Below, in pieces: positions 5,231 through 13,563 of a stretch of DNA of 64,000 nucleotides. The notes under the pieces are model-generated. The model saw only the letters and a program-made list of their open reading frames with translations, had not been told where the DNA came from and made no database searches. This DNA comes from Modestobacter sp. VKM Ac-2982 (GTDB taxonomy: Bacteria > Actinomycetota > Actinomycetes > Mycobacteriales > Geodermatophilaceae): NCBI RefSeq assembly GCF_026967935.1, contig NZ_JAPVBL010000001.1:912082-976081 (forward strand), read 5' to 3'. Position 1 is the first letter of the stretch; each line of letters begins with the position of its first letter. Made by a program: the position numbers and the translations under genes.

Positions 5231-7522
5231 ATGAGCAGCCCCCAGCACACCCTCCCCGGCACCGCCGCGCTCCCCCGGCACACCTCCGGCCAGACCGGCC
5301 GCGAGCTGGACCGGATGCTCGCCGGCCTGAACGGCCCGCAGCGCGAGGCCACGATCCACGAGGGCAGCCCGCTGCTCATCGTCGCCGGGGCCGGCTCGGG
5401 CAAGACGCGGGTGCTCACCCACCGGATCGCCTACCTGCTCGGCGCCCGCGGCGTGCAGCCCGGCGAGATCATGGCGATCACCTTCACCAACAAGGCCGCC
5501 GGGGAGATGAAGGAGCGCGTCGCCGCGCTGGTCGGCCCACGGGCCCGGGCCATGTGGGTGTCCACGTTCCACTCGATGTGCGTGCGCATCCTGCGGGCCG
5601 AGGCCGGCAAGCTCGGCATGAAGAGCTCGTTCACCATCTACGACCAGGGCGACTCCGTCCGGCTGATGACGATGGTCGCCCGCGACCTGGATCTCGACGC
5701 CAAGCGGTATCCCGGCCGCAGCCTGGCCAACCAGGTGTCGAACCTGAAGAACGAGCTGGTCGACGAGGAGTCCTACGCCCCGCAGACGGCACCGGAGAAG
5801 GTGCTGAAGGAGGCGTACACCCTCTACCAGCGGCGGTTGCGCGAGGCGCACGCCATGGACTTCGACGACCTGATCATGACCACGGTGCACCTGCTCCAGG
5901 CCTTCCCCGATGTGGCCGAGCACTACCGCCGCCGGTTCCGGCACGTGCTGGTCGACGAGTACCAGGACACCAACCACGCCCAGTACGTGCTGGTCCGCGA
6001 GCTGGTCGGCACGCACGGCGGCCCGGTGCCGCCGGCCGAGCTGTGCGTCGTCGGCGATGCCGACCAGTCGATCTACGCCTTCCGCGGCGCGACGATCCGC
6101 AACATCGACGAGTTCGAGCGCGACTACCCCGACGCCACCACGATCGTGCTGGAGCAGAACTACCGCTCCACCCAGCGCATCCTGCGCGCGGCCAACCAGG
6201 TGATCGCCCGCAACACCGCCCGCCGGCCGAAGAACCTGTGGTCCGACGCCGGTGACGGCGAGCTGATCGAGGGCTACGTCGCCGACAACGAGCACGACGA
6301 GGCCGCCTGGGTCGCCGAGCAGATCGACGCGCTCACCGACGAGGGCAAGGCCCGGCCGGCCGACATCGCGATCTTCTACCGCACCAACAACGCCTCCCGC
6401 GTCTTCGAGGAGGTGTTCATCCGGGTCGGCATGCCCTACAAGGTTGTCGGCGGGGTGCGCTTCTACGAGCGGCGGGAGGTCCGGGACGCGGTCGCCTACC
6501 TGAAGGTGGTCGCCAACCCGGCCGACGTGGTGAGCCTGCGGCGGGTGCTGAACACGCCCAAGCGTGGGATCGGCGAGCGGGCCGAAGCGTGCGTCGAGCG
6601 GTTCGCCGACCGTGAGCGGATCCCGTTCGCCAGCGCGCTGCGCCGGTGCTCGGAGGTCGGTGACCTGGCCACCCGGTCGCTCAAGGCGATCCAGGAGTTC
6701 GTCGCCCTGCTGGAGGAGTTCGAGCAGCTGGTCGAGACCGGGTCGGGTCCGGCGGCCCTGCTGGAGAGCGTCCTGGACCGCACCGGCTACCTGGCCGAGC
6801 TCGAGGCCAGCACCGACCCCCAGGACGAGGGGCGGGTCGACAACCTCAACGAGCTGATCTCGGTGGCCGCCGAGTTCGAGGCTGCCAACCCCGGGGGCAC
6901 GGTCACCGAGTTCCTCGAGCAGGTCTCACTCGTCGCCGACGCCGACCAGATCCCGGTCAGCGGCGACGAGGCCGGCGTGGTGACCCTGATGACCCTGCAC
7001 ACCGCCAAGGGCCTGGAGTTCCCGGTGGTCTTCCTCACCGGCCTGGAGGACGGCGTCTTCCCGCACCTGCGGGCCCTCGGTGACCCGCGGGAACTGGAGG
7101 AGGAGCGCCGGCTGGCCTACGTGGGCATCACCCGGGCGCGCCAGCGGCTGTTCCTCTCCCGGGCCACCGTGCGCACCAACTGGGGGCAGCCGGCCTACAA
7201 CCCGCCGTCCCGGTTCCTCGACGAGCTGCCGGCCGACGCCGTCCACTGGGAGCGGCTGGAGCCGGCCCCCAGCAAGCCGATGAGCTCCGCGCAGGCGCGG
7301 GTCGCCTCGACCGGCCTGTCGACCGGGGGCCTCCGCGGTGGTGCGGGCAACCGGGCGGTGATCAGCGTCGACGTCGGCGACCGGGTCAGCCACGATGCTT
7401 TCGGGCTCGGCACGGTGGTCGAGATCAACGGCGCCGGCGACAAGGCGCAGGCCACGGTCGATTTCGGCTCCGGCGGCACCAAGCGCCTCGTGCTCCGCTA
7501 TGCGCCCCTCGTCAAGTTGTAG
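5231..7522 (+). CDS. pcrA: ATP-dependent DNA helicase PcrA/UvrD1
   Basis: Superfamily 1A 3'-5' DNA helicase, 763 residues, acting in repair and removal of proteins from DNA. Walker A GAGSGKT is at residues 53-59. Further motifs are Ia AITFTNKAAGEMKER, II VDEYQDTN, III GDADQSIYAFRGA, IV LEQNYRS, V LMTLHTAKGLEFPVVF and VI RRLAYVGITRARQRL. The C-terminal roughly 50 residues (VGDRVSHDAFGLGTVVEI...) form a Tudor-like domain that in PcrA/UvrD binds RNA polymerase. Full family length. The neighbours (chorismate mutase on one side, M23 peptidase on the other) match mycobacterial uvrD1 and streptomycete pcrA loci. The stop codon lies inside the first unit of a short tandem repeat. Confidence 0.97.
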   Translation: MSSPQHTLPGTAALPRHTSGQTGRELDRMLAGLNGPQREATIHEGSPLLIVAGAGSGKTRVLTHRIAYLLGARGVQPGEIMAITFTNKAAGEMKERVAALVGPRARAMWVSTFHSMCVRILRAEAGKLGMKSSFTIYDQGDSVRLMTMVARDLDLDAKRYPGRSLANQVSNLKNELVDEESYAPQTAPEKVLKEAYTLYQRRLREAHAMDFDDLIMTTVHLLQAFPDVAEHYRRRFRHVLVDEYQDTNHAQYVLVRELVGTHGGPVPPAELCVVGDADQSIYAFRGATIRNIDEFERDYPDATTIVLEQNYRSTQRILRAANQVIARNTARRPKNLWSDAGDGELIEGYVADNEHDEAAWVAEQIDALTDEGKARPADIAIFYRTNNASRVFEEVFIRVGMPYKVVGGVRFYERREVRDAVAYLKVVANPADVVSLRRVLNTPKRGIGERAEACVERFADRERIPFASALRRCSEVGDLATRSLKAIQEFVALLEEFEQLVETGSGPAALLESVLDRTGYLAELEASTDPQDEGRVDNLNELISVAAEFEAANPGGTVTEFLEQVSLVADADQIPVSGDEAGVVTLMTLHTAKGLEFPVVFLTGLEDGVFPHLRALGDPRELEEERRLAYVGITRARQRLFLSRATVRTNWGQPAYNPPSRFLDELPADAVHWERLEPAPSKPMSSAQARVASTGLSTGGLRGGAGNRAVISVDVGDRVSHDAFGLGTVVEINGAGDKAQATVDFGSGGTKRLVLRYAPLVKL

Positions 7523-7564
7523 GGCCCCTCGTCAAGCTGCAGGGCCCCACTGGTCGAGCTGTAG
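7502..7564 (+). repeat. Three degenerate tandem copies of the pcrA 3' end
   Basis: Three consecutive 20-22 bp units share the pattern GSCCCCTCGTCAAGYTGYAG (the third diverges to GGCCCCACTGGTCGAGCTGT). The first contains the last codons and TAG stop of pcrA; the other two lie in the gap before the M23 gene. This looks like a local duplication of the gene's last codons. Confidence 0.7.
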
Positions 7565-7573
7565 CGAGGCCGC

Positions 7574-8449
7574 TCAGCCGACGGACAGGCCGCGCTCGGC
7601 GAGCCACGCCTCCGGGTCGATCGGCTTGCCGTTCATCCCACCGCGGTGGATCTCGAAGTGCAGGTGCGGCCCCGTCGACTGACCCTGGTTGCCGACCTTG
7701 GCGATCTGCTGACCTGCCGAGACGACGTCGCCGGCGGACACGTCGTAGTAGCGCATGTGCCCGTAGATCTGGACGTTCCCGTCGGCGTCCTGGATGTAGA
7801 CGGCGTTGCCGTAGCCCGACGCGGGGCCGGCGCGCAGCACGACCCCGTCCGCCGCGGCGAAGATCGGCGTGCCGAGCGGGGCGGCGAGGTCGAGGCCCCA
7901 GTGCATGGTGCCCCAGCGCTGGCAGAAGCACGTGGTCAGCCGGCCGGCGGTGGGCACGACGAAGTCGGGCTCGCGCGCGGCCCGCGAGGCGGCGATCTCG
8001 CTCAGTCGGGCCTGGGCCTCCGCCTGACTGATCTCTCCGCGGACCCCCTCGACGTCCACGCCGCCGGCGAAGCTGGCATCGGCCAGGCCCAGCCCGTAGT
8101 CCACTCCAGAGGCCACCGGGGCGGGAGCGGGCTCGCCGAGGCCGCCCATCAGCGAGGTCGCCAGGGCGCCGACGACGGCGACGGCGAGCAGCACCGGCGC
8201 CCGGCGACGCGGCGGGCGGGGGACGCGGCGTCGCGGGGCCGCACCCGGTGAGCTCGGCGGCGTCTCCTCGGGTTCGGCCGGGGCGCCGGTGGCGGTGCTC
8301 GGGTCGGTCTCCTGGGTGGCCGCCCACTCGCGGTCCCAGTCCCAGTCGTCGTCGAACTGGTCGGTCCAGTCGCCGGACGCGCCGGCGAGGGGTGCGGCGG
8401 GGACGACTTCGGACTGCCTGCGGCCGACGAGTTCTCGCATACGGGACAA
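7574..8449 (-). CDS. M23 (LytM-type) cell-wall metallopeptidase, membrane anchored
   Basis: 291-residue envelope protein. The acidic N-terminal region (about residues 25-75, cytoplasmic) is followed by a basic stretch and one membrane segment (APVLLAVAVVGALATSLMGG), then an extracellular linker and a LytM/peptidase M23 domain. The zinc motifs are WGTMHWGLDLAAPLGTPI (HxxxD) and GPHLHFEIHRGG (HxH). It should cut peptidoglycan cross-bridges or activate another hydrolase. Ortholog position of Rv0950c and its Streptomyces counterpart. The start is TTG 8449, supported by GGAAGG 7 nt upstream; ATG 8440 is an in-frame alternative. About 120 nt of structured leader precede it. Confidence 0.9.
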   Translation of the reverse strand: MSRMRELVGRRQSEVVPAAPLAGASGDWTDQFDDDWDWDREWAATQETDPSTATGAPAEPEETPPSSPGAAPRRRVPRPPRRRAPVLLAVAVVGALATSLMGGLGEPAPAPVASGVDYGLGLADASFAGGVDVEGVRGEISQAEAQARLSEIAASRAAREPDFVVPTAGRLTTCFCQRWGTMHWGLDLAAPLGTPIFAAADGVVLRAGPASGYGNAVYIQDADGNVQIYGHMRYYDVSAGDVVSAGQQIAKVGNQGQSTGPHLHFEIHRGGMNGKPIDPEAWLAERGLSVG

Positions 8450-8572
8450 CGGGCACCTTCCCGGGCAGCACGCCGGGGTTGCCGGGCGTCGTCGGGCACC
8501 AGCCGGCCGCAGGGAGCGGCTGGTGCTGGCACTGCGGTCTCGGTGACGCCGACGGAAATCCCATCGGTGTCA
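8450..8572 (-). promoter_or_regulatory. Structured 5' leader of the M23 peptidase gene (unassigned cis-regulatory RNA?)
   Basis: Downstream of a TAGCGT box, the minus-strand leader has nested pairings. GTCTCG pairs with CGAGAC around an inner CCGATGG/CCGTCGG hairpin. Downstream, CCGCAG/CTGCGG and GCACCAGCCG/CGGCTGGTGC cross one another, so they form either a pseudoknot or two alternative folds. The ribosome binding site GGAAGG is at the end. Cell-wall hydrolase genes in actinobacteria are often riboswitch-controlled (c-di-AMP, ydaO class), but I do not see the CAGCTAAC core of that class. No known family assigned. Confidence 0.5.
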
Positions 8573-8578
8573 TTCGAG

Positions 8579-8584
8579 ACGCTA
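8579..8584 (-). promoter_or_regulatory. Putative -10 box TAGCGT of the M23 gene
   Basis: Minus-strand TAGCGT placed about 130 nt before the start codon, which would give a leader of roughly 120 nt. Confidence 0.4.
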
Positions 8585-8680
8585 CGGAGGGCGGCGGAGG
8601 CCACCAACGACCTGACTACGCGTGTCGTGAAGGAGAGCTATGAGTGATGACACCCGCAGTTGGCAGGTGTCGACATGTGG

Positions 8681-9586
8681 TCAGGCGGCAGCGACGGGAG
8701 CGTCGTCGATGCCGGTCCGCAGGCCGGCCAGGGTCGCGGCGACCTCGTCCACCACACCCCGGTGGATGGGCAGCGACATGTGGCCGACGCCGGGCACGAG
8801 GACGTTGCGGGCCTGGAGGTCGGGGTGGTCGCAGCGGCCGGCCGACGACGGCACGACCATCTGGTCCAGGTCGCTGTAGACCGCCGTCACCCGGGTCCGG
8901 CACTCCGGTGCCGGAGCGGCGAGCTCCTGGAACAGGGCCGACCCCGGGCGGAGCTGGCGCACCAGGCGGGTGGGCAGGACGTGCGCCCACCGGCTCCCAC
9001 CGTGCGGCGTCCCGAGGGTGACCAGCGACTCCACCCGTGCATCACCGCCCAGGCGCTGCACGAGGTACCGGGCGACGAGCCCGCCGAGGCTGTGGCCCAC
9101 CACGTGCACCCGGTCGTGACCGGTCGCCCGGCAGACCTCCTCGATGTGCTGGCCCAGGGCCTCGGCCGCGCTCTCCACATCGCGCAGCAGTGGGCTGTAG
9201 TTCCAGGTGCAGACCTGGGCGAAGCCGCGTCGGCGGAGGCCCCGGCGCATCACCGCGAACACCGACCGGTTGTCGACCAGCCCGTGGACCAGGACGACGG
9301 GGATGCGGGCGGCCAGGGGGTCGGCGGCGAACAGGGCCCGGACGGCGGCCGGCTGCGGGCTGGGTCGGTAGCTCCCGTCGGGACGCAGCCGCTCGGTGCG
9401 GGTGCCGAGGGGGTAGAGCAGCGTGTGTGCCCCCACCCAGGCCAGCTCGGTGAGGCTACCGGTGATCGCGGCCGGGGAGACCAGCCGCCGGAGGCCGGTG
9501 CGCCGAGGGGTCGCTGGGACGTCGCTCCCTGCTCCCCCGCGCGGGGCGTGCCAGGCTGGTGCGGAGGGCAGAACGGGTACCTGCAC
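8681..9586 (-). CDS. Alpha/beta-hydrolase, triacylglycerol-lipase/esterase type
   Basis: 301-residue serine hydrolase. The motifs in order are PVVLVHGLVDNRSVF (oxyanion region), the nucleophile elbow VVGHSLGGLVARY, LVTLGTPHGGSRW, and a late Asp/His region (YSDLDQMVVP ... VLVPGVGHMSLP) that completes a lipase-like triad. Such PGAP1/EstA-like proteins hydrolyse acylglycerols or other esters; the substrate is unknown. No clear signal peptide; one moderately hydrophobic stretch near residues 38-60 might bind membrane. GTG start with GGGAGGGAG upstream. It is divergent from the membrane protein at 9750, and a palindromic operator candidate lies between them. Confidence 0.85.
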   Translation of the reverse strand: MQVPVLPSAPAWHAPRGGAGSDVPATPRRTGLRRLVSPAAITGSLTELAWVGAHTLLYPLGTRTERLRPDGSYRPSPQPAAVRALFAADPLAARIPVVLVHGLVDNRSVFAVMRRGLRRRGFAQVCTWNYSPLLRDVESAAEALGQHIEEVCRATGHDRVHVVGHSLGGLVARYLVQRLGGDARVESLVTLGTPHGGSRWAHVLPTRLVRQLRPGSALFQELAAPAPECRTRVTAVYSDLDQMVVPSSAGRCDHPDLQARNVLVPGVGHMSLPIHRGVVDEVAATLAGLRTGIDDAPVAAA

Positions 9587-9674
9587 GCCGTTCTCCCTCC
9601 CGTCCGTCCCGGCACCGCGCCGGGCGGCGCGCCATGGGCAGTGGTGTGCTCAGTTTCGCGGACCGTAATGCCCC

Positions 9675-9707
9675 GTTGTGTTGAAAGTCATACAACCGAT
9701 ACACAAC
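9675..9707. promoter_or_regulatory. Palindromic operator candidate, GTTGTGT-N8-ATACAAC plus a third half-site
   Basis: GTTGTGT (9675-9681) and ATACAAC (9690-9696) form a near-perfect inverted repeat, and a further ACACAAC (9701-9707) repeats the half-site. This AT-richer stretch lies in the divergent gap between the lipase-like gene and the membrane-protein gene, so it may bind a dimeric repressor or activator controlling either. The regulator is unknown. Confidence 0.5.
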
Positions 9708-9749
9708 ACGCGCCCGTGGCCAGACAGCTCGATCCCGAGGAGACCCCCA

Positions 9750-10802
9750 GTGCCCGCCCGTGACCGCGCCCCCGCCCGCACCGGCACGCCCGGCCGGCCC
9801 GCGGCGCGCACCCCGGCGGCCCGCCGCATCGGAGGTCGCCGCGCCGGTGCAACCGCGCCGTCCGCCGTCGCCCCCGACCGGGTCGTCGTCGGGCCGGTCC
9901 CGGTGCTGGCCCGCGCCTGCGGGCTGCTCCTCCTGCTCGCCGGGCTGGCCGGCGCAGCGGCGGCCTTCCCGACCTACCTCGTGGTCGGCGGGACGGCGGT
10001 GAGCCCCGTCCAGGGAGCGCTGGACGCCGTCCTGACTCTCGTCGCGCCGGTCGCCTCGATCGCGGTCGGCGCCGGGCTGCTCCTCGGGCGGGTGCCGCGG
10101 TTCGGTCTGGCCTACGCGGCGGTCACCGGCGCGCTGGCGGTCGGCCGGCTCCTCATCGAGCTCCATCGCGGGCAGGGGTCGACCACCCGCCCGGCGGTCG
10201 AGGTGCTGGCCGGTGAACTGGTGCTGACCAGCTCGGTGGAGGTTGGTGCCGGCTGGGTGCTCGGTGTCGTCGCCCTGGGCCTCGCCGTCCTCGCCGGGGT
10301 GACCGCGTTCGCCGCCTGGGGTCGCACGGTGATGGAGGACGGTGGCGGGCTGGACCCGCTGCGTCCGGTGCTCGCCGGCGTGGCGGCGCTCCTCGGCGTG
10401 GCGGCGGTGCTCGCCCTCGCGCTGCCGGCGGCCGACGTCCCGGACGAGGTGGTGACCGACCCGCTGACCGGGCTGGAGGCCGTCGTGGAGCAGGAGGGGC
10501 CGCAGGCGCTGCTGGAGCGGCCCGGGCTGGCCCTGCTGGGCGGGCTGCTGCTGGCGGGCGCGCTCGTGTTCTCCGCCGTCGTCGCGCCGTCGCTGCGGCC
10601 CCGGCTCGCCGCCGTCGGGGGACTGCTCGCCGTCGCGGTCTTCCTGCTGGACACCGCCCTGTCCGGGCTCCGCGACGCGTGGTCCAGTCCGGACCTGGAG
10701 TGGACCGTGCCGGGGATCGGCCTGCTGGTGCTGGCCCTCGGGGCGGTCGGGCTCACGCTCCTCGCCTGGCGCTGGCGGCGCGGTTCACCCGCTCAGGGGT
10801 GA
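9750..10802 (+). CDS. Multi-pass membrane protein of unknown function
   Basis: 350 residues. A basic, Ala/Pro-rich cytoplasmic N-terminus (about 45 residues) is followed by around seven hydrophobic segments (for example [124 protein letters not shown]). Between them lies an acidic extracytoplasmic loop ([20 protein letters not shown]). I do not recognise a family. GTG 9750 is chosen because GAGGAG lies 8 nt upstream; the in-frame extension to 9678 would start inside the putative operator. It is in the same direction as icmB and sucCD but has its own upstream region. Confidence 0.75.
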   Translation: MPARDRAPARTGTPGRPAARTPAARRIGGRRAGATAPSAVAPDRVVVGPVPVLARACGLLLLLAGLAGAAAAFPTYLVVGGTAVSPVQGALDAVLTLVAPVASIAVGAGLLLGRVPRFGLAYAAVTGALAVGRLLIELHRGQGSTTRPAVEVLAGELVLTSSVEVGAGWVLGVVALGLAVLAGVTAFAAWGRTVMEDGGGLDPLRPVLAGVAALLGVAAVLALALPAADVPDEVVTDPLTGLEAVVEQEGPQALLERPGLALLGGLLLAGALVFSAVVAPSLRPRLAAVGGLLAVAVFLLDTALSGLRDAWSSPDLEWTVPGIGLLVLALGAVGLTLLAWRWRRGSPAQG

Positions 10803-10823
10803 CGTAGGACACCCTGCCGCCCC

Positions 10824-10829
10824 TAGAGT
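10824..10829 (+). promoter_or_regulatory. Putative -10 box TAGAGT of the IcmB-like gene
   Basis: TAGAGT 7 nt before GTG 10837; leaderless arrangement. Confidence 0.55.
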
Positions 10830-10836
10830 CGAGGCC

Positions 10837-11247
10837 GTGGCAGCTGAGCGCATTCGTGTCGTGATCGCCAAGCCGGGCCTCGACGGTCACGACCGCGGCG
10901 CCAAGATCGTCGCCCGCGCGCTCCGCGACGCGGGCATGGAGGTCGTCTACACCGGGCTGCACCAGACGCCCGAGCAGATCGTGGACACCGTCGTCCAGGA
11001 GGACGCCGACGCGGTCGGGCTCTCGGTGCTCTCCGGCGCCCACATGACGCTGTTCCGGCGGCTCGCCGAGCTGCTCCGCGAGCGGGAGGTCGACGACGTC
11101 GTCGTCTTCGGGGGCGGGATCATCCCCGAGGCCGACCTGCCCGAGCTGTCCCGGCTGGGCGTGGCCCGGGTCTTCACCCCCGGTGCGAGCACCGAGGAGA
11201 TCGTGGGCTGGGTCCGCGAACACGTGGGCGCCACCGCCGAGGCCTGA
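10837..11247 (+). CDS. icmB: Cobalamin-binding mutase small subunit (IcmB-like)
   Basis: Stand-alone 136-residue B12-binding domain of the acyl-CoA mutase family. The cobalamin signature DGHDRG holds the axial His18 ([18 protein letters not shown]), followed by SVLSGAH and [13 protein letters not shown]. Streptomyces icmB, the small subunit of isobutyryl-CoA mutase, sits at the same place between pcrA and sucC, so that assignment is favoured. No large subunit of ICM is in this window. It could alternatively serve another split mutase. The complete methylmalonyl-CoA mutase at 59.8-63.9 kb carries its own B12 domain and does not need it. Confidence 0.85.
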   Translation: MAAERIRVVIAKPGLDGHDRGAKIVARALRDAGMEVVYTGLHQTPEQIVDTVVQEDADAVGLSVLSGAHMTLFRRLAELLREREVDDVVVFGGGIIPEADLPELSRLGVARVFTPGASTEEIVGWVREHVGATAEA

Positions 11248-11337
11248 CCCCACATCCCGATCCCGCTGAGCGGAAGAGACGGGTGAGACGTCCCCCTCCG
11301 ACGGAGGGCAGGTGACGCGAGGCGGAACGGGGCGGGC

Positions 11338-11343
11338 TACGGT
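11338..11343 (+). promoter_or_regulatory. Putative -10 box TACGGT of sucCD
   Basis: TACGGT 8 nt before GTG 11352; no Shine-Dalgarno sequence in between. Confidence 0.5.
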
Positions 11344-11351
11344 CCTTGCTC

Positions 11352-12512
11352 GTGGATCTCTTCGAGTACCAGGCCCGTGACCTGTTGGCCTCGCACGGCG
11401 TGCCCGTGCTCCCCGGCGGCGTCGCCGAGACGCCCGAGCAGGCGGAGGCGATCGCCCGTGAGATCTCCGCCCCGGTCGTCGTGAAGGCGCAGGTGAAGGT
11501 CGGCGGCCGCGGCAAGGCCGGCGGCGTGAAGCTGGCCGACGACCCCGAGAGCGCCAAGGCGCGGGCCCAGGACATCCTCGGGCTGGACATCAAGGGGCAC
11601 ATCACCCACAAGGTGATGGTGGCCCAGGCCAGCGACATCGCCGAGGAGTACTACTTCTCCTACCTGCTCGACCGCTCCAACCGCACCTTCCTGGCCATGG
11701 CCTCGGTCGAGGGCGGCGTGGAGATCGAGACGCTCGCCGTCGAGCGCCCGGAGGCGCTGGCCCGCATCCCCGTCGACGCCTCGGTCGGCGTCGACGCGCA
11801 GAAGGCCGCCGAGATCGTCGACGCCGCCGGCTTCCCGGCCGAGGTCCGCGACCAGGTGATCGCCATCGCCGTGCAGCTGTGGGACGTCTTCAGCAAGGAG
11901 GACGCCACCCTGGTCGAGATCAACCCGCTGGCCAAGGCGCCCGACGGCACCGTGCTCGCCCTGGACGCCAAGGTGACCCTGGACGAGAACGCCGCCTTCC
12001 GGCACGGCGACCACGACGCCCTCGAGGACGTCGCCGCCGCCGACCCGCTCGAGGCGGCCGCGAAGGAGAAGGGCCTCAACTACGTCAAGCTGGAGGGCGA
12101 GGTCGGCATCATCGGCAACGGCGCCGGCCTGGTCATGAGCACGCTGGACGTCGTGGCCTACGCCGGCGAGGAGTTCGGTGGGGTCCGCCCGGCCAACTTC
12201 CTCGACATCGGCGGTGGCGCCTCCGCCCAGGTGATGGCCGACGGGCTGGGCGTCATCCTGTCCGACCCGTCCGTGAAGAGCGTGTTCGTCAACGTCTTCG
12301 GCGGGATCACCGCCTGCGACGCCGTGGCCGACGGCATCGTCTCGGCGCTGGGCCTGCTCGGCGACGAGGCCACCAAGCCGCTGGTCGTGCGGCTGGACGG
12401 CAACAACGTGGAGGAGGGCCGGCGGATCCTCGCCGAGGCCGCCCACCCCCTGGTGACCGTGGTCGACACCATGGACGGCGCCGCCCGCCGCGCCGCCGAA
12501 CTCGCCGCCTGA
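11352..12512 (+). CDS. sucC: Succinyl-CoA synthetase beta subunit (ADP-forming)
   Basis: TCA-cycle enzyme subunit, 386 residues: succinyl-CoA + ADP/GDP + Pi to succinate + ATP/GTP + CoA. The start [19 protein letters not shown] matches the family N-terminus; the longer TTG start at 11346 adds only two residues and is not preferred. It has an ATP-grasp domain ([19 protein letters not shown]), the Mg/ATP motif [22 protein letters not shown] and a C-terminal ligase domain ([14 protein letters not shown] ... LDIGGGA). Forms the alpha2beta2 or alphabeta enzyme with SucD, 34 nt downstream in the same operon. Confidence 0.97.
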   Translation: MDLFEYQARDLLASHGVPVLPGGVAETPEQAEAIAREISAPVVVKAQVKVGGRGKAGGVKLADDPESAKARAQDILGLDIKGHITHKVMVAQASDIAEEYYFSYLLDRSNRTFLAMASVEGGVEIETLAVERPEALARIPVDASVGVDAQKAAEIVDAAGFPAEVRDQVIAIAVQLWDVFSKEDATLVEINPLAKAPDGTVLALDAKVTLDENAAFRHGDHDALEDVAAADPLEAAAKEKGLNYVKLEGEVGIIGNGAGLVMSTLDVVAYAGEEFGGVRPANFLDIGGGASAQVMADGLGVILSDPSVKSVFVNVFGGITACDAVADGIVSALGLLGDEATKPLVVRLDGNNVEEGRRILAEAAHPLVTVVDTMDGAARRAAELAA

Positions 12513-12546
12513 TCGCCCCGGCACCCGAGAACAGGACACAGCAGAG

Positions 12547-13425
12547 ATGTCGATCTTCCTCACCGAGAACAGCAAGGTCATCGTCCAGGGCATCACCGGA
12601 TCCGAGGGCCGCAAGCACACTGCCCGGATGCTCGCCTCCGGCACCGCCGTCGTCGGTGGCGTGAACCCGAGCAAGGCCGGTCAGACCGTGGACTTCGACG
12701 GCACGTCCGTCCCCGTCTTCGGCACCGTCGCCGAGGCGATGAAGGAGACCGGGGCCGACGTCACCGTCGTCTTCGTGCCGCCGAAGTTCGCCAAGGGCGC
12801 CGTCCTCGAGGCCATCGACGCCCAGATCGGGATGGCCGTGGTCATCACCGAGGGCATCCCGGTGCACGACTCGACCTACTTCTGGGCGCACGCCCAGGGC
12901 GGCTCGACCCGGATCATCGGCCCGAACTGCCCCGGGCTGATCAGCCCCGGGCGGTCCAACGCCGGCATCATCCCGGCGAACATCACCCAGGCCGGCAAGA
13001 TCGGGCTGGTCAGCAAGTCCGGCACGCTGACCTACCAGATGATGTACGAGCTCCGGGACATCGGCTTCTCCACCGCCGTCGGCATCGGCGGCGACCCGGT
13101 CATCGGGACGACGCACATCGACTGCCTCCAGGCGTTCCAGGACGACCCGGAGACCGAGGCCATCGTGATGATCGGCGAGATCGGCGGCGACGCCGAGGAG
13201 CGCGCGGCGGACTTCATCAAGGCCAACGTGACCAAGCCGGTCGTCGGCTACGTCGCCGGCTTCACCGCCCCCGAGGGCAAGACGATGGGCCACGCCGGCG
13301 CCATCGTGTCCGGCTCGGCCGGCACCGCGCAGGCCAAGCAGGAGGCCCTCGAGGCCGCCGGGGTCAAGGTCGGCAAGACGCCGTCGGAGACCGCTCGCCT
13401 CATGCGGGAGATCGTCGGCGGCTGA
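12547..13425 (+). CDS. sucD: Succinyl-CoA synthetase alpha subunit
   Basis: CoA-binding, phosphohistidine-carrying subunit, 292 residues, full length. N-terminal CoA-binding Rossmann domain ([33 protein letters not shown]), [30 protein letters not shown], and the active-site His249 in [12 protein letters not shown], which is phosphorylated during catalysis. Completes the enzyme with SucC. A strong 17-bp hairpin follows the gene and probably ends the transcript. Confidence 0.97.
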   Translation: MSIFLTENSKVIVQGITGSEGRKHTARMLASGTAVVGGVNPSKAGQTVDFDGTSVPVFGTVAEAMKETGADVTVVFVPPKFAKGAVLEAIDAQIGMAVVITEGIPVHDSTYFWAHAQGGSTRIIGPNCPGLISPGRSNAGIIPANITQAGKIGLVSKSGTLTYQMMYELRDIGFSTAVGIGGDPVIGTTHIDCLQAFQDDPETEAIVMIGEIGGDAEERAADFIKANVTKPVVGYVAGFTAPEGKTMGHAGAIVSGSAGTAQAKQEALEAAGVKVGKTPSETARLMREIVGG

Positions 13426-13446
13426 CGCCACCGACCGCGTTCCACC

Positions 13447-13486
13447 GCCACTGCCCGGCGCCTCTCCGGAGGCGCCGGGCAGTGGC
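13447..13486 (+). terminator. Perfect 17-bp hairpin after sucD
   Basis: GCCACTGCCCGGCGCCT (13447-13463) pairs perfectly with 13470-13486 around a 6-nt loop CTCCGG. No U-tract follows, which is common for GC-rich actinobacterial terminators. Confidence 0.7.
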
Positions 13487-13563
13487 GTCCCCAGGGGTGC
13501 CTGCCGCGTGCCAGACGGCGGAGACTCACTGGTGCCCGTCCGCACGACGCCGAGGAGAGCACC

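Noticed and set aside
5063-6295. Long minus-strand reading frames inside pcrA, sucC, mutB and other genes
   Set aside because: They are antisense shadows typical of very GC-rich DNA, with His/Asp/Gly-rich low-complexity translation and no motifs.
8450-8600. c-di-AMP (ydaO), SAM-IV or cobalamin riboswitch before the M23 gene
   Set aside because: Some words recall these classes (GTGCCAGC, CCGGCAACCC), but the required cores and their order are not present; kept only as an unassigned structured leader.
8640-8879. 79-codon plus-strand reading frame starting ATG with a very good GAAGGAGAG ribosome-binding sequence
   Set aside because: Most of it is antisense to the lipase-like gene, its codons are not typical of the neighbours and it matches nothing I know. 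It may be a chance signal or the remnant of a lost gene start.
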